Notes: a model not told the origin generated them from the sequence alone. A stretch of DNA of 27,958 bases from Plakobranchus ocellatus (GCA_019648995.1 BLXT01007646.1:2247425-2275382); one strand, 5' to 3'. Shown: positions 1 to 12,690, numbered from the stretch's first letter. A program made the numbers and translations.

Positions 1-24
1 GACAACCAATGCAGGAAAGAGAGC

Positions 25-948
25 GTGAAAGGATACTTGGATCAAAGCCTCAGCATTAATCAGATGTACTGGCTATATCAGAGGAAATGTAACGAAGATG
101 GACCGGAGAAGGTAGCATCAAGGGATAAGTACCACCGCGTTTTTACAGAGACAACTTGTCGTTTTTCAGGCCGAAAAAGGACGGACGCGACGAATGCGTG
201 GCATTCGAGACAACATTAGTTTGTTGAAAGAAAAGGAATCTCGAGACAAAGGGCACCTGGAAAACAAGATATCCGCCAGAAAACTGAACTGAGAGGCAAA
301 GCAGAGAAGCCGTGCAGACCGTGAGAGTGCATCCTCCTGCGTCGAGTTTCTTCCCCGCCCCAAATCTAACAGCTCCTTTTTCTTCTATAAGAGAAAGCTA
401 AATGTACACAATCTGACAATATCCAATCTAGGCATCAACGATATTTTGCTTTATGTGGCATGAGTATTTCATAAAAGAGACTCAACAAATGAAATGGCAA
501 AGTGTCGTTCAAGGTTCATTGATAAAAAAAAAGACAGAGAATGGATGTAAATCATTGACATGTTTGCAGGCAACTGTCCCGGACAGAATAGAAACCATTT
601 TGTCCCCTAATTGCTCGCCTTAATGAACATGCCTCTCAATGTACAGAAGTTGGCCATCACATTTTTTTGAGAAAGGTCACACGGAGCCCGAAAATGATAG
701 TCCATACTGTGATTGAGCGTGTGAAAAGAAACTCCGAGATCTATATAGCATTGTATTCGGCTGTTCTGGAATGCCAGCAAATCAAAATCACCATCGTGAA
801 AGAGATGGCCACAAGTGAGTTTGTAGACTGCAGAGAGATGGTCAAAACTGTCAAGAATCTGAGCAGGAATGTTGGCGGAGAAAAAGTGAGACGGAGCAGT
901 ATGAAAAAAAATTATTGCTTACCGAAGAGACAAGAAGGCATTGTATGA
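25..948 (+). pseudogene. Decayed DDE-like transposase, uncharacterised animal family
   Basis: Read across all three forward frames, this stretch follows the order of a common but poorly named animal transposase family. The pieces are: an N-terminal segment with YWLYQRKC and a HRVFTE motif (from 25); a RPKKDGRDEC motif near 165-205, where the usual first Cys of a C-x-x-C appears replaced by Arg; a KEKESRDKG-type charged linker; KLNVHNLTISNL near 395-430; GQNRN at 581-595; GHT at 675-683; and IERVKRNSEIYI from about 710, followed by a GEKVR segment. Several frameshifts and stops separate these blocks, so the gene is dead. GQNRN and GHT probably lie in the catalytic core. The family assignment rests on remembered motif order, not on a search. 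The 5' end may lie outside the window. An adjacent A-rich stretch (960-988) separates it from the next transposon fragment. Confidence 0.6.
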
Positions 949-993
949 CAAGTGTGACTACCAAAAACAAAAAACAAACAAAAAAAAAGTGAG

Positions 994-1463
994 TTGAGCA
1001 ACAAACAGCTTTCAGAAGCAGAGCTACTTATTTTGGACAATATGTCAGACTCATCTGACAGCGTCGGTGAAAAAATGGCAGTTTTTTACATTGATGGATA
1101 TATTGCACCAAAATACTCAGAATTCAGAGGTAACATTTCTTCTTTCATTATGTATCTTAGCCGTGGTGGCCTAGCTTCCCTTCATCTGGACTCTACAAGC
1201 TGATTTAGGTTGCCTATATTTTTGTGAGCCAGTCTAAGGAACAAAGCTACCGCAAACGTCTTGCGAACATCATCTTTGACTTCCCAGCCTTGTTTCACGT
1301 GGTATATTTATGTGAGCAATGTGGCCTTGCAAAACATTTTGATAATCTTGAACGATTTTGCTTTCAGCAAGCACATCCAGAACAAGGAGCTTCACAGCAT
1401 CGAAGAGAAGAGGCAAAGTTGTCCTCCACCTCAGTAATAGGTAAGTATTGCTCAATTACTTAG
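994..1463 (+). pseudogene. P-element/THAP9-type transposase C-terminal fragment
   Basis: The first frame (994-1203) reads SDSSDSVGEKMAVFYIDGYI and then FIMYLSRGGL. This matches the C-terminal pattern of P-element/THAP9-like transposases, in which a (Y)IAGY motif is followed by an RGGL-x-x-PS block. The RGGL block continues correctly only after a +1 frameshift (FPSSGLYKLI), and an in-frame stop then precedes YIFVSQSKEQSYRKRL and the open stretch at 1224-1463. One frameshift and one stop therefore break the copy. The N-terminal THAP domain and most of the catalytic core are absent. It lies directly downstream of another decayed transposase in the same orientation, so one may have inserted beside or into the other. 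Family call is from motif pattern; confidence is moderate. Confidence 0.55.
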
Positions 1464-1470
1464 GCCTAAG

Positions 1471-1580
1471 TAATCATCATCATCATCACCATCACCAACA
1501 CAACTACATGTACCACAACCACTACCTTAACCGCTATCATCACATCCATTACCACCACTGCTGTTGCTGTTGCTGCTACT
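1471..1580. repeat. Low-complexity CAT/CAC then CTG/TTG-rich tract
   Basis: Starts with an imperfect (ATC)n run (atcatcatcatcatcacc), continues as a CAC/ACC-rich stretch, and ends with a TGCTGTTGCTG-type trinucleotide run. It is a decayed trinucleotide microsatellite, not coding. Confidence 0.7.
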
Positions 1581-2232
1581 TGCGTTGTATTTTTGTTTTT
1601 TGTGTGCTTTTGTGATGCTTATATCTCACGTTTTCATAATCCTATTACATTAAATTTAAATGTAGAATATTTAGAAAATATTTGCTCTCTCTCTCTGCAA
1701 CTTAACCTATCGAGCCTTTGAAGTCAGCTCTCAATTGAGCCGCAGCCTCATTCACAGTACACGTCGACCCACTACTCAGAGAGTTTGGACTGGGCTGCCT
1801 AGCCTTATAGAATAGGAGCGCCGTTGATACAGTCCATCATCCATCTAAGTTCTGAACTGAGGGAAGTTCCATTAATATCTGACATCTTTGATATTTCTTA
1901 AGCACATAGCTATTGGGGTCTAAGATCACAGGAAATGTGTTTATTTTTTATTTTTTGTGCGAGGAACTAGACTTAAGCGTCCGTTGTTCTGTTGGGATCT
2001 GTTAGTGGCAGCATGGTTAGTTCCGGATACATGCAACCAGTGGGTGGTTTGTCGGGGATATACAATATTTTGAGAGATATCCTCATATGAACCAGATCAC
2101 TTTCAAAACAAATAATTCAATTGAATAAAAAATTTGGCAGACATTATGTTTCAACATAAGATTATGAAAGGCTATAACAGTTCTGGCAGAACTGTATACT
2201 ATTGTTTATATATCTGCTAAAAGAGAGAGAAG

Positions 2233-2236
<4 letters not shown>

Positions 2237-2275
<39 letters not shown>

Positions 2276-2283
2276 GGGGGGGG
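2237..2283. repeat. (GA)n microsatellite followed by a G run
   Basis: About 18 GA units (2237-2272) run into a 10-base G tract (2274-2283), with irregular GA-rich sequence on both sides from 2221. The minus-strand open frame across it gives a Leu/Ser run and is an artefact of the repeat. Confidence 0.95.
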
Positions 2284-4107
2284 AGTAGAGAATGAGAGTT
2301 AGCAAGAGGGATCAAGACAGACACAGAGGAGGAGGAGGATATGAGAAAGTGTAAGTCATTTAATGATTGAAAGAAAAGAGTGTTATTGGTAAAAATATAA
2401 CAGCAAAGGAAGAGGGTACAAAAACTAAAGAATGCAGATACAAATAGAATGATAGCAAGCAATGATTGGTATACGAAACTCAATTGTTGAAAAAAAATTG
2501 GAGTGTTAAAGTGCCAGAATATAACAGAAATTTAACAATCGTTCAAAATACTTAAGACAAAGAAACCGGAGAAAAAAAAAATAAACCAATGAATTTGAAA
2601 TATTTTTGCTAATAATATGGAAAGTAAAATAGAAATATGGGAAAATTTTGAAAGAAACATTCACATTATCACAAATTTAACTGTCGTTTCTCTTGGGCTT
2701 TAACAGTGTATTGAAATGTAACATTTGTCAATCGGACGTTACCAAAACATTTAAGAATAAATTTTTAATGGTACAGCTAATCTTGTTTACAATATTTAAA
2801 AGTTCATTGCAACTAAAAACTACTTCAGCTTTGTAGGAAATTTTCAGTACATTGCCTTGAAAATCAATTATTTTTAAGTTAATAAATTATTACAACTGTT
2901 ATTATAATGACATAATTATTAAAATAAAGAAAAGTGCAATGAGGAGTTCAATAATGTTAAACTAATTAGGTAAGAAAAGGGAAGCATTCACTTTAAAATA
3001 GTCCCATGTCAGAAATATGCAATTATTTTCACCTATTTTCCCTACAAAAGTTGTATGTTGAGTTGACTGTATTATTCTTGATAAAATATTGGTTTAGTGG
3101 CCATATATTGAGTTACAATTGTTTTGCTCCCAAGTTTTATTACCAAAATTTGGACCCGTTTTTATTTATTCAACATTTTAAAAAATTTTAATATTCAAAC
3201 CAATTTTAATCTTTTCACAAATTATATCTTGATCATGCCAATCAAACTGTTTAAATTTGACCAAGAACAATCAAAATAAATAGTTTCTTCCTTCTCCTGA
3301 ATAATCTAATATTTAGACTTATGATTCTATTATTGTTCATTTTGGTCTAACTAAGGCAGCCTGAGAAAAGATTTTCAAAGTTACTGGAATATAAGTGATA
3401 AAAGAGAGCAGAGAGATTTAATTTTCAACAAGTTGAACGCCATCCAGCTCAAAGAAACAGAGCTGCTTTTGAAAATTCTGGCCTATAACTATTTGCTACA
3501 CTCTGAACGTTCACATTTGCAGGTGTGTGAACATTTTTTTCTCAGCACACTATGGGAAGATTTTATCTAGGAAAGGCTATGCATCTTTGCTTAAGTGATG
3601 GTACTCTAAAACCAAAAGTAAGGGGCCCACAAATTAAGAGGAAAGACTTGATGGCTTAGTATGATGCAGCCCAAGTCTCAAATGGGAGGAAAAAAAAACT
3701 AACCAAAAACAAAAGTGTCATTCAAAAAAATTCATAAAGCGAATGTTAAATTGACAAATTAGTTTTTTTTGCTTGTGTCCCTGTACAATAGGTTATTCTC
3801 AGCAGGCACAATCACGTTTACAATACTAAAAAATCTTGAAGGGAAAAAAGAATAACTTATAAAATCTACTTTAAAAAAAGGCATTACACACAGACTACAT
3901 AATTAAATGAATTTTTTACATGGTATGTGAACGTAGCTGAAATTCTTGTTGTTGCCATTGTTGTTGTACAGTCATAATGGAACAAATCTAGCTGTGGCTT
4001 GATTTCAGCAGTCTGTTTTGAAGAGGATTTCTGAAAGGGAATTTTGTATAAATAATACGTGTATTTAGTAAGAAAAAGTCATATTTCCCTAATTTTACTC
4101 AATTATA

Positions 4108-4549
4108 CAGTCGAGTCGAAATAATTTAAGTTATGATGAAACGAGTTTTCAGTTCTTTAGAACTTGATATAAGTTTATAGATTTTTTTCCTCTTTACACT
4201 ATTAATAATTACTCGATATTTCAAACTGTTATGAATGGTCCGGATATCTGAAGTCGCAACTGATGCAGAACTCTAATTTTCAATCTCACCAAATTGAAAT
4301 TCTAATCTGAAAATTGACCGATGCGTTGTATCGGTAAACAACCAGTGAGAATAGTACTAGTAAGCTACATGCTGTGCCTCCACCTGCGTGGTGTCAACAC
4401 AAAGAGGATTAAAAAAAAAAACAGTGACAGGTATGAGGGATTATCGAATTTTAGGCTCCTACCAGTCTTTTTCTTTATGTTTATGGTAAATTGGATTAAT
4501 CAATGTCATTGATATATCCTGATAACCTGGAATTAAGCGGACTCGACTG
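4108..4549. mobile_element. 442-bp pogo/Tigger-like MITE (copy A)
   Basis: Bounded by CAGTCGAGTC (4108-4117) and its exact reverse complement GACTCGACTG (4540-4549). The dinucleotide TA flanks both ends (4106-4107 and 4550-4551), which is the expected target-site duplication of Tc1/mariner/pogo elements; CAG...CTG termini fit the pogo/Tigger group. There is no transposase inside; the 63-codon open frame at 4321-4512 looks fortuitous. The right end and the stretch near 4450-4490 are clearly similar to the reverse complement of the element at 10908-11100, supporting a real repeat family. Confidence 0.8.
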
Positions 4550-4551
4550 TA

Positions 4552-7500
4552 TTTCTATTTGTCTGTAGCAATTTCTTCATGCCATAACCTATTCTGAGGT
4601 TTTCATTTTTTTTGGAATAGATATTGATTTTGAAGTGTTTAAAATATCACAGTGATACTGAGATAAATGATTAGTTTATAGTAATATGTGATACATGACT
4701 GCATGAACTTACAATTACAGTGGACTCCTAGAACTGGGCTTGCATGATTTTTATCCAGGCTAACTGCCTGGGAGAAATCAGAGAGTAAAATATGTTCACA
4801 TAGTATCAAAAGGTTTTAAGAAAAAACAATCATTTTAGTTTTCATTGAATATAAGCCACTGAAAATCAATGGCTCCCAGAAATTCAAGAAGAAGGTTGAT
4901 GCATTACATAATGTAATTTTATAAAATAAATAAATAAATAAATAAATTCGCTAGAAGATATCTGGTGGTATTTTTAAAGTTAAAAAAATAATTATGATTT
5001 TCAGTTGTGCACAAGACAAGGCAGAATTAAAATGTTGACATTCACATCATGTACATTAGATTTTTGTGTAGAAACATAGACTGAATATTACTGTAACAGT
5101 AGGATCAGTTTGCAAAATAAGTTGGACCAATAAACACAGTATGATCTGAACTTAGGCCTTCATGTTCAATGAATAGTCAGGTGAAACTACATTTAGACCT
5201 TAGTGACTTGGCTCATGTTTCTATAAGTAAACCTATTTTAAACTTGCAAATTGAACAAACACTGGAGAGCTACTAATATGAAATCATGACATCATAACTA
5301 AAGGTAAAATGCTTCAATGATTTCCTTTGAATTTTTTTAGAATGTTAATAAGGTAGAATTCAGTATCATTCCAGTATTTTTTTTTGTTTACAACATACAA
5401 CTGTTTACAACGAGACAAAAAAGGATCTTGATCTTGAGTAATTAATATTTTGACTGAGCAATAAAATAATAAAATATCAAAATTATTTTGAACACATTTC
5501 CAAGATTTTTTTTTCTTTATGACCTTAAGAGAATCGCATTCTTATCTGAGCTTGTGACAAAAAAATCATGCTCATCATTACTGATGTGGTGTCATTTGAA
5601 TTTAAAATAAATTTATACATCCACGAGGAACTAGCCATAATTCTTGTATGGTAATAGACACAGAATATGGATGGAGATATTCATTAGCCAAGATCAAAAG
5701 ATGATCCTCCATAGCATGCATTTTTTCAACTTCAGCTTTACAGCTGAGGGTAAAAAAAAATTCTTCAGTGATTATTGAAAACTCTGTCAAAATGGTTACA
5801 GACATAGTTGGCAATAGTTTTCTAAAAAAATATCTTCTTGTTTCTCAAAGCAAAACTGACAATGTCTTGATTTTGGTGGATCCCACTCAAGAAAAATTAC
5901 TGGGATCCTGGGTGGTTTATTTAAAGCAAAATTTTACTGATAACAAAGATTTAAGTTTATTAACCTAAAGAGCTACTTTATAAAATTTATTCACAGATAA
6001 TGTAACCAATTTAAACTGTCACAAGGTGCTCCCCAAGTATTTTATTTTTTGGTCAGATGATTTGAAACATTACACTGTATATGATGGCACGCTTGTGTCC
6101 TCCGTGTCAGTATAAAAGATGCTAGAAATCTTCAAATTTAAACTTTTTCAACATAAATTTTCCTCATTCAAGTTTTAAGTAACTGCAGACTATGAATGAT
6201 GAGAACGCTTTCGTCAAAAAACTATTTCCGTAAATTCTATCTTTTGCCCTCAAATTTCCTGTAGAAATTTGTGGCGCAGTAGGTGCAGTTTCAGACAACT
6301 TGTTCCTTCTCTCCCCAAACCTCTCTATCCCATCTTGTTGTTGTAGATGGCAACTGTGTCCCCATATTTCAGTGTTCTTAGTCTTGGGACTGAAGATTTT
6401 CATACTTAAATTCAATAAAGAATTACCATTGAGCTGGAAATAGTCTTGACTATCTGTAATTAGAGCAAGATTGCATTTCCTGCAGCAGCTGTTAGACTTC
6501 TCTTCTCAAAGACCAAGGAAAAATTCCATTTAGAGACTGCCAATAACTGCTCGTAAATATAATTCTGTGTACATGGGTCTTTGGCAATTGATGGCTGCTG
6601 CCAATGCCTCAAGCTTTCCAGTTTTGTAAATCTATCCAAACCTTGGCCCCAACAAATTCACATTTTTACACTGCATTTTGAAGCCTCATAATCTTTCTTC
6701 AGATACAAGAGTTCTCATGATCCAGCCACTGAGAACCACCAAGCAATCATGTCAGAAGGAAAAATGTATTGCTGATATAATGTTTTTCCCAATGATGAAA
6801 CAGGCTCTGGTAGTTGATGTTAATGTGGAAGGACTATATTGGAAGACTAAGTTAGGATAATTTTCCAGTCCTAACAGTGCCCAGTATTCATATATTGGTC
6901 ACATAAACAAATATTATTTTTTACACCACAGCAAAGCAATTTTCAAAAAAAACTTTGCTGAAGTTGTCTAAAACATGAACTATCTATACTATAACTGTCA
7001 AATTTTACTATGTACTGTTTGGACATAAATTAAATTTATTAAGTAGTATCTTATTTTTTTTTTTTTAAAGTATTGAAGCTTTTCACCAAAATCACTGTAA
7101 TGTCAGAGCTGCCAGTCCATCCAGCCAGCAAAGTGTGTAAGATTAGCAATTAAGTGTACAAACATAGATGGTTATGTATTTAGAAAAGCTACACGGTAGT
7201 GCAATGCATGAATTTTGACAAATCATTCAAAGCAGGCCGACCTGAGAAAGAAATGATGGCAAATACAAATATAGTCTAAAATTAAAGTTCAAAACACTGA
7301 CCTTTAGGAACTTTACTACAGAGGAGTAGTAATTGATTTTGCCCTTTTGAGCAATACATCTGACAATGGCTCTTTCAATGATTGAAAAATGGCCTCTCTG
7401 GCAAAAAGACATACAATTCAACAATTGATATAAATGGGTACAATGGCCAAAAAGGCATACAAATGTGTTTTTAGCATAAAATAGGCAGCTCTATAATGTC

Positions 7501-10500
7501 ATAAAAGTGTTCAAATCTGATCCAAAAAATCCTTTTTTGCCTTCAAATTAGTAAAATAATGTCTGCAAATAAAACGGTAAAATAGTTAACACATTTAATT
7601 TCTTCACCCCTGTTCTTTAGAACAGATTGTCAAGCTTGTTTCTGTTTATAATTCGGGGTTTAGCCCATGCTTTGTAACATTTCCAGTTTTGAGTGAATGT
7701 ACTTTTTCTTCACTGATTTGTGTCAATATTTAACTTGTTGCAAGTGACCTTTGGTGCATTTTATGCCATTTGTCTTGTTGTTTTTTTTTTGTTTTTTTTT
7801 GGACGGGGAGGAGGGGTTAGCTTTTTTTGCTTACCCATAAAAATGTTAACAGCTGTGGTTTCATGACAAACATGTATGCCTGTAAATTTATTGAAGCTTG
7901 TGTCACAAATGGCTTTGTACTATTCATTTACAGGAGGTCTAGCTGTGATAAGTTCTTTTAAATTTATAAACCAAAGGTATAAAATCCCTTGAATGCTTGT
8001 CAAAAAACAAACAGTATTTTCATTTTAATAAAAGAACAATTTCAGAATAGCAAGGTAGCTTTACAAGATTCTATAGATGTGCAAATTCACCTACATCAGT
8101 GGTCAGTCTCTCAGAGATCCACCAATCTCTCAACCATCCTTTTCAAGCACCACCCATGGCTTCCAAAAAACAATTTATGTAATATCCAAGCTAATAAGGT
8201 CATATTATGCAATAAGCTCATGCCAGAAAAGACTAGCAGTCACTGTCTTATGTAAATAAAGTTAGTTAAAAATATTGACCAATACATATTTTTATTTATC
8301 CCCTTCCTGATATGTGAACATATTCACAAGTTTCTAGTAGCATCCCAAGCTTTTCTGTTCTCTAGGTTACCATCAAACAACTTCCTGTCAACAATGTTTC
8401 CCACTTTTGAAAATCTTCCTAGACATCTTTCTATAGCCGAGGCCAACTTAGACTTTGACTGAATTATTTAAGCAAATAACGCTAGATCAAAAGATAGGCT
8501 GTTTTGTATCTAGATCTAAACTCAATTTATGACGATCAAATTTATCACAGTTAGTCATCATTAACATTTTTACTGTCTATGAAAGTTGAAAGGATGTGTT
8601 TTGTGTGTCAGTGAAGGCATGAAAATAACCCATCTGAAAAGTTCTGTGGTTAAGTTATGTAGGAAAATCTCATAATTTACAAAGTATATATAATTATATG
8701 TCTGTGATGCACATTGAATAGTGGTTCTGTGAATAAAATCTCTTATGAATATACATATCTGTAATATTTTATGTCCTGCATCATACACAACCAACCGTGG
8801 TTTACATGATAAAAATGTTTTTGATTAAAACTAGGATTTTTTTTTTTAATTCTATTTTTAAATCTATCATCTTTCATGTCCTTGTAGTGTTGTTTTTGTG
8901 TGTTTTTTTTTTACTTGTAAAAGTAACAGTTTCAAATTGTGCCACATAGACACCATAGATGTGTACAGTATTGAAAGTTTTTAATATATCAAAGTTAGAT
9001 GTCAAAATTTGATGACTCACCATATCAGTTATGGACAAAAAATTTGAACCCTAGCCAGTTCAAAAATACTGCGACCACAAAGATAATGAGTGTTGCCGGC
9101 AGCAGAAGTAAGTAGTAGCTGACATCATCTAAATGCATCTGAAACATCCCATAAAATCACAAATGGATACTTCATGCACACAAAAATTATCATTTTGTTC
9201 AGGATTCAGCTGCACATCTTGACAAAATTCTATGAAAAACTGCAATTTTACACTATTATTTAACCTAAAAAGTATCAACAACCAATTAAATCAGTTAACA
9301 TTCCTAGTTTTTACATTTCTGTGTGTAAGAAAAATAGTATTCATTTTTTTAATGGATATGAAGGACATAGCTGTTATATAGTGACACTTCTGTGGTCAAA
9401 CAAGTATAACTATTCTGTTCTCCATTAATATGCTTTTTGTTTTCAAAATCAGATGGAAGGGTGATGTTTAGGCCAGGTCTGTTGAGTTTAGCAAGAAAGA
9501 TAAAAACAAAAGAATTATATGGATGTGAAAATAAAAACATCTAAAAGATTTTTATCTGAAAAGACAAAAGGAAAATTAAAAGAGGTAGACTTTACAAAAT
9601 TAAAGAATATAAAAAAATAACTAAAAAAAACACAAGCGCAACAATATCTACATAAGCAACCCTTTTTCCTCAAAATACTTTTGAATGTAAACAGCTGTAA
9701 GAAAGAAAATTACCAATTTGAGATTACATATACTAATTTTCTGTAGCAAACAAAAATTTGGTAAGTAGTCTACACTAGAGTTTGATGAAGGGCATATCTC
9801 TGAAGTCAGAGCAAATCTTATTCATGCATTTGTTATATCAAGTTTACCAAAGCTATGAATTAATGAATTGCACATGTGCATGTCAGTTTTCAGTTCTTAT
9901 TCAAGCTAGACTAGGGAATTGCCTTCATTTCGTCAATGATATTAAGGAATGTGCTTTGTGTGCAGAATCAGAAATATTTTCAAGATACGACATATGACTG
10001 ATGATACAGCAATCAATAATACAGAAATGACAACTTGCTCTAAGAAAAAAGCTTGAACATTTGCTTGACAGTAGCTTTAGTGCATCATACGCACTGTACT
10101 ATAAATGTCATGTGCAGCTATTCCTACATGAACATACTTTATCGGTTTTTCACATTTTAAATTAAGCATCTAATCAAGAATCAAGCATATTTCAAGGATA
10201 AGATACAATGATTTTGAACTTTTTGTCCAGTTTAGGGATAATAGTCTACTACATCTCATATCTACAGGTTGACCACAGGAGAAAAAAAAAAAGGTTCTAT
10301 TAATAGATCAATTAAATCTTACTAAAAATGAGAAGACATATATGTAGAAAGTCTTTTTTTATTTAGAATTTGAATTATCCTTTGCGTATAAGATTAAGTT
10401 ACTGAAAGTTTAAACTGCTTGAGTCTAGTCTAGAATCCAATGAGAAGGATTTTCACACCAGGGAAACACCTTCCAAAATTAAAGAAAATTAAATTATTCT

Positions 10501-10907
10501 ATTCTCTACTCTGATGCTTCTCGAATTTTGAGGCTGGAAGCGAATGCATACATAAATTACATATTAAAAAACAAATAAAAAAAACAAAAGGTGCACAGAG
10601 TGGAAATAGAACCAATGCATACTGTATGACACTTGATTTACAATTGTATGACTGTATGACTGTATCAACAATGTTAATGTGTCACTTGATGATGGGAGTC
10701 AGAAAGCATTAGCATTTTGTAATGAAATATACTTAGGTCTCAGAACCGACATGCCATAATGCAAAAAATTCCATGATCTGTGGATTTGCATTCTTTTTTT
10801 TCAAAATGAAATAAGTTATAAAGCATGAATCAGGTATATTATTTTTTTCCCTCTTACTATTTGAAATTTAGGAAAATTCAGGCACACCACTCTTAGGTGC
10901 AAAATTA
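4552..10907. other. Long AT-rich non-coding stretch
   Basis: No open frame here has protein-like composition or a motif I recognise. There are several long T or A runs (for example near 7050-7070, 7780-7800, 8835-8850, 8905) and a small cluster of gtatgac direct repeats at about 10621-10670. This is probably intergenic or intronic DNA holding unrecognised decayed repeats. Confidence 0.55.
4922..4947. repeat. (AAAT)n microsatellite
   Basis: About six tandem AAAT units within A/T-rich DNA. Confidence 0.9.
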
Positions 10908-11100
10908 CAGTTGAGTCTGCTTAATTCGAGATCAACAGGATAAATTAACTATTTCAAATTATTCACTTCATAATAAACTTAAAGAAAAAGACTGGTAAGA
11001 GCCTAAAACTTGATGTCCCATCGCAGTCCCCCTATTGTTTTTTTTTCCCCCTATTTTGTGTGTGCGCTGCACGAAAACTTGATAAATCAAGACTCAACTG
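10908..11100. mobile_element. 193-bp pogo/Tigger-like MITE (copy B, inverted)
   Basis: Begins CAGTTGAGTCT (10908-10918) and ends AGACTCAACTG (11090-11100), an 11-base perfect terminal inverted repeat, with TA on each side (10906-10907 and 11101-11102). The first 40 bases closely match the reverse complement of the right end of the 4108-4549 element, and the internal block at about 10975-11010 is the reverse complement of the TTTAGGCTC...TACCAGTC block there. It is thus an opposite-orientation, internally deleted relative. Confidence 0.82.
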
Positions 11101-11232
11101 TATAAGTTAAAAGAGTCCTGAGAATGTAGAGATGATCGATACAGTAGTTAGTAGAAATAAAAATTAAAAAGAACAAGCACCAACTTAAACTAGAAAGGAA
11201 GAAAAATTAACAGTATTAGTACGCAAATTTTC

Positions 11233-11320
11233 ACCTTCATTGGCTTCATCAGTTGGTTATACTACTTTGTTGTTATGAATGTCTTCTCTGGTGTAACTAA
11301 TTAATGAAGCCAATGAAGGT
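11233..11320. repeat. Inverted repeat with 17-bp perfect arms
   Basis: ACCTTCATTGGCTTCAT at 11233-11249 is exactly reverse-complemented at 11304-11320, with a 54-base spacer. It directly abuts a short hairpin (11319-11346) and a larger foldback, so it may be the outer part of a composite foldback element. Confidence 0.85.
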
Positions 11321-11334
11321 TATCTTTTTGTAAC

Positions 11335-11496
11335 CAAAAGATAACAACCTACTTAAGTTGGCAGCCGCATGAACCAGTAATTGGTTTCAGTTATTAGAAG
11401 TTAAAGTCTTCTCAACAGACTTTAACTTCTAATATATAATTGAAACCAATTACTGGTTCATGCAGCTGCCAACTTAAGTAGGTTGTTATCTTTTTG
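11335..11496. mobile_element. Foldback element, arms of about 75-80 bp
   Basis: Arm 1 (11335-11409) and arm 2 (11417-11496) are near-perfect reverse complements around a 7-base loop. Differences are a single C/T change in the GGCAGC(C/T)GCATG region and a small insertion of about 5 bases in arm 2 near 11431-11440. The outer sequence GTTATCTTTTTG at the right end recurs at the left as one arm of a short hairpin (11319-11346). No open frame is present. It is most likely a foldback-type MITE; I cannot identify a clear target-site duplication or a superfamily. Confidence 0.8.
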
Positions 11497-12354
11497 TTCC
11501 ATTAGCTTTTCCAACAAGAGGTTAGGGTGTGATGAGCAGGCTTGCCCTGTGACACTGACATGTTTATGATCAGAAAGTTCATGACTGAAAGAACGCTATT
11601 TTCTTGAGAGCCTAAGTCCAGGATTAGATTTACAAATTTGGAATGACAGCTTTTTCCTGTGACGATTTCATTCAGTTAGATGACAAAAATATATAAAACT
11701 AATGTGCTGACTCAGAATTTCAGTGTTTTTGAGGAGAGTTTAGTAGCCTATATCATTTTCTCTCATGCAAATTATGCTTTGTTGAGATCATTATCGAAGC
11801 TACAGATTTCCATTTCATTTTGAGGTGTGCCAGTTATGTTGATCTAGACAATTATTTCTAAATGTAGGCCAAAGTTTAATTTCAAAAGGCCCCTTAGCAA
11901 TGGAGCTCAACATCAACCTATACAACATGCAAAATTTGTGGTAATGAACCCAAAATACAATATTTTGAGGCATTCATTTTGCGAAAGGAGCCAAGAAAAA
12001 AATTTAGAAATTAAGTGACTGAGTCCTGGAACCCCCACCGGGAACTCTGACCCCCAGACCCCTGCCAATTGGGGGTATGCCCAAGCAATGCTCACACTCA
12101 CGAGCCGCCGTTGAGTGTAAAGGGTTCTCATTACATCATTGCCCGAAGGACAGGAACAGAGTTAATGCCTTGATTTTACAAGTAGAACATCTCCAAGAAT
12201 ATCAAATTTTGATAGAAATGAGTTTAAATTTTGTATTCAGCACCTAAAACTATTTACCACGAAAGTATCATTCATTACTCGAAGTGAAATTTGGTCAAAG
12301 TAAACTTAATCCAAATCTTTGATTGAATATAAGATTACAAAGTTATCAGTTACA

Positions 12355-12690
12355 GATCTAGAGCATCTAGATCTAGATCTACATGACAATTGACATGCCA
12401 GTATGTCTGGAGAAAATAGGAAACTTACATTTTTTATATATATGTACCGCCTAAATCTAATCTCTAGTTTCAATGTGTGTCCAGAACTAATATCTGTTGA
12501 GATAGATATTTATTATACTACAGATTAGGATGTGATGATCTTGTTCTAGAAAAGACTATAGTCACTATACCTAGATCTAGATCTAGATCTAATTTAAAGC
12601 TTCTGGGCTGGGCCTAGAACAGTTATCTAGATCTAGATTCTAGATCTATTAGTTACAGTTGAGTTAGTGACCAAACAATGTTGAAATAGA
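12355..12690. repeat. Interspersed (TAGATC)n palindromic simple repeat
   Basis: Short runs of the self-complementary hexamer TAGATC occur at about 12357-12391, 12571-12590 and 12627-12650, with single AGATCT sites near 12689. Similar short runs reappear near 13200, 13241, 13586-13600 and 13615-13626. Each run is its own reverse complement. This looks like a degenerate hexamer satellite scattered over about 1.3 kb. Confidence 0.75.

Larger units (their letters stand above)
1464..4107. other. AT-rich non-coding stretch
   Basis: Apart from the microsatellites listed separately I see no convincing coding region, RNA gene or transposon motif here. The short open frames have simple-repeat or AT-driven composition. 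A somewhat less AT-rich patch at about 1720-1860 is unassigned. Confidence 0.6.

Noticed and set aside
1438..1447. Possible 5' splice site AG|GTAAGT
   Set aside because: Perfect to consensus, but it follows a stop-bearing transposase remnant and no matching exon is evident; it may be chance or a relic of the transposon's own intron.
2217..2483. Minus-strand open frame with a Leu/Ser/Phe-rich peptide
   Set aside because: It is the translation of the (GA)n microsatellite and its A/G-rich flanks.
11913..12131. Minus-strand 72-codon frame over a GC-rich patch
   Set aside because: No motif or homologue recognised; the apparent coding composition comes from the local GC-rich repeat-like patch.
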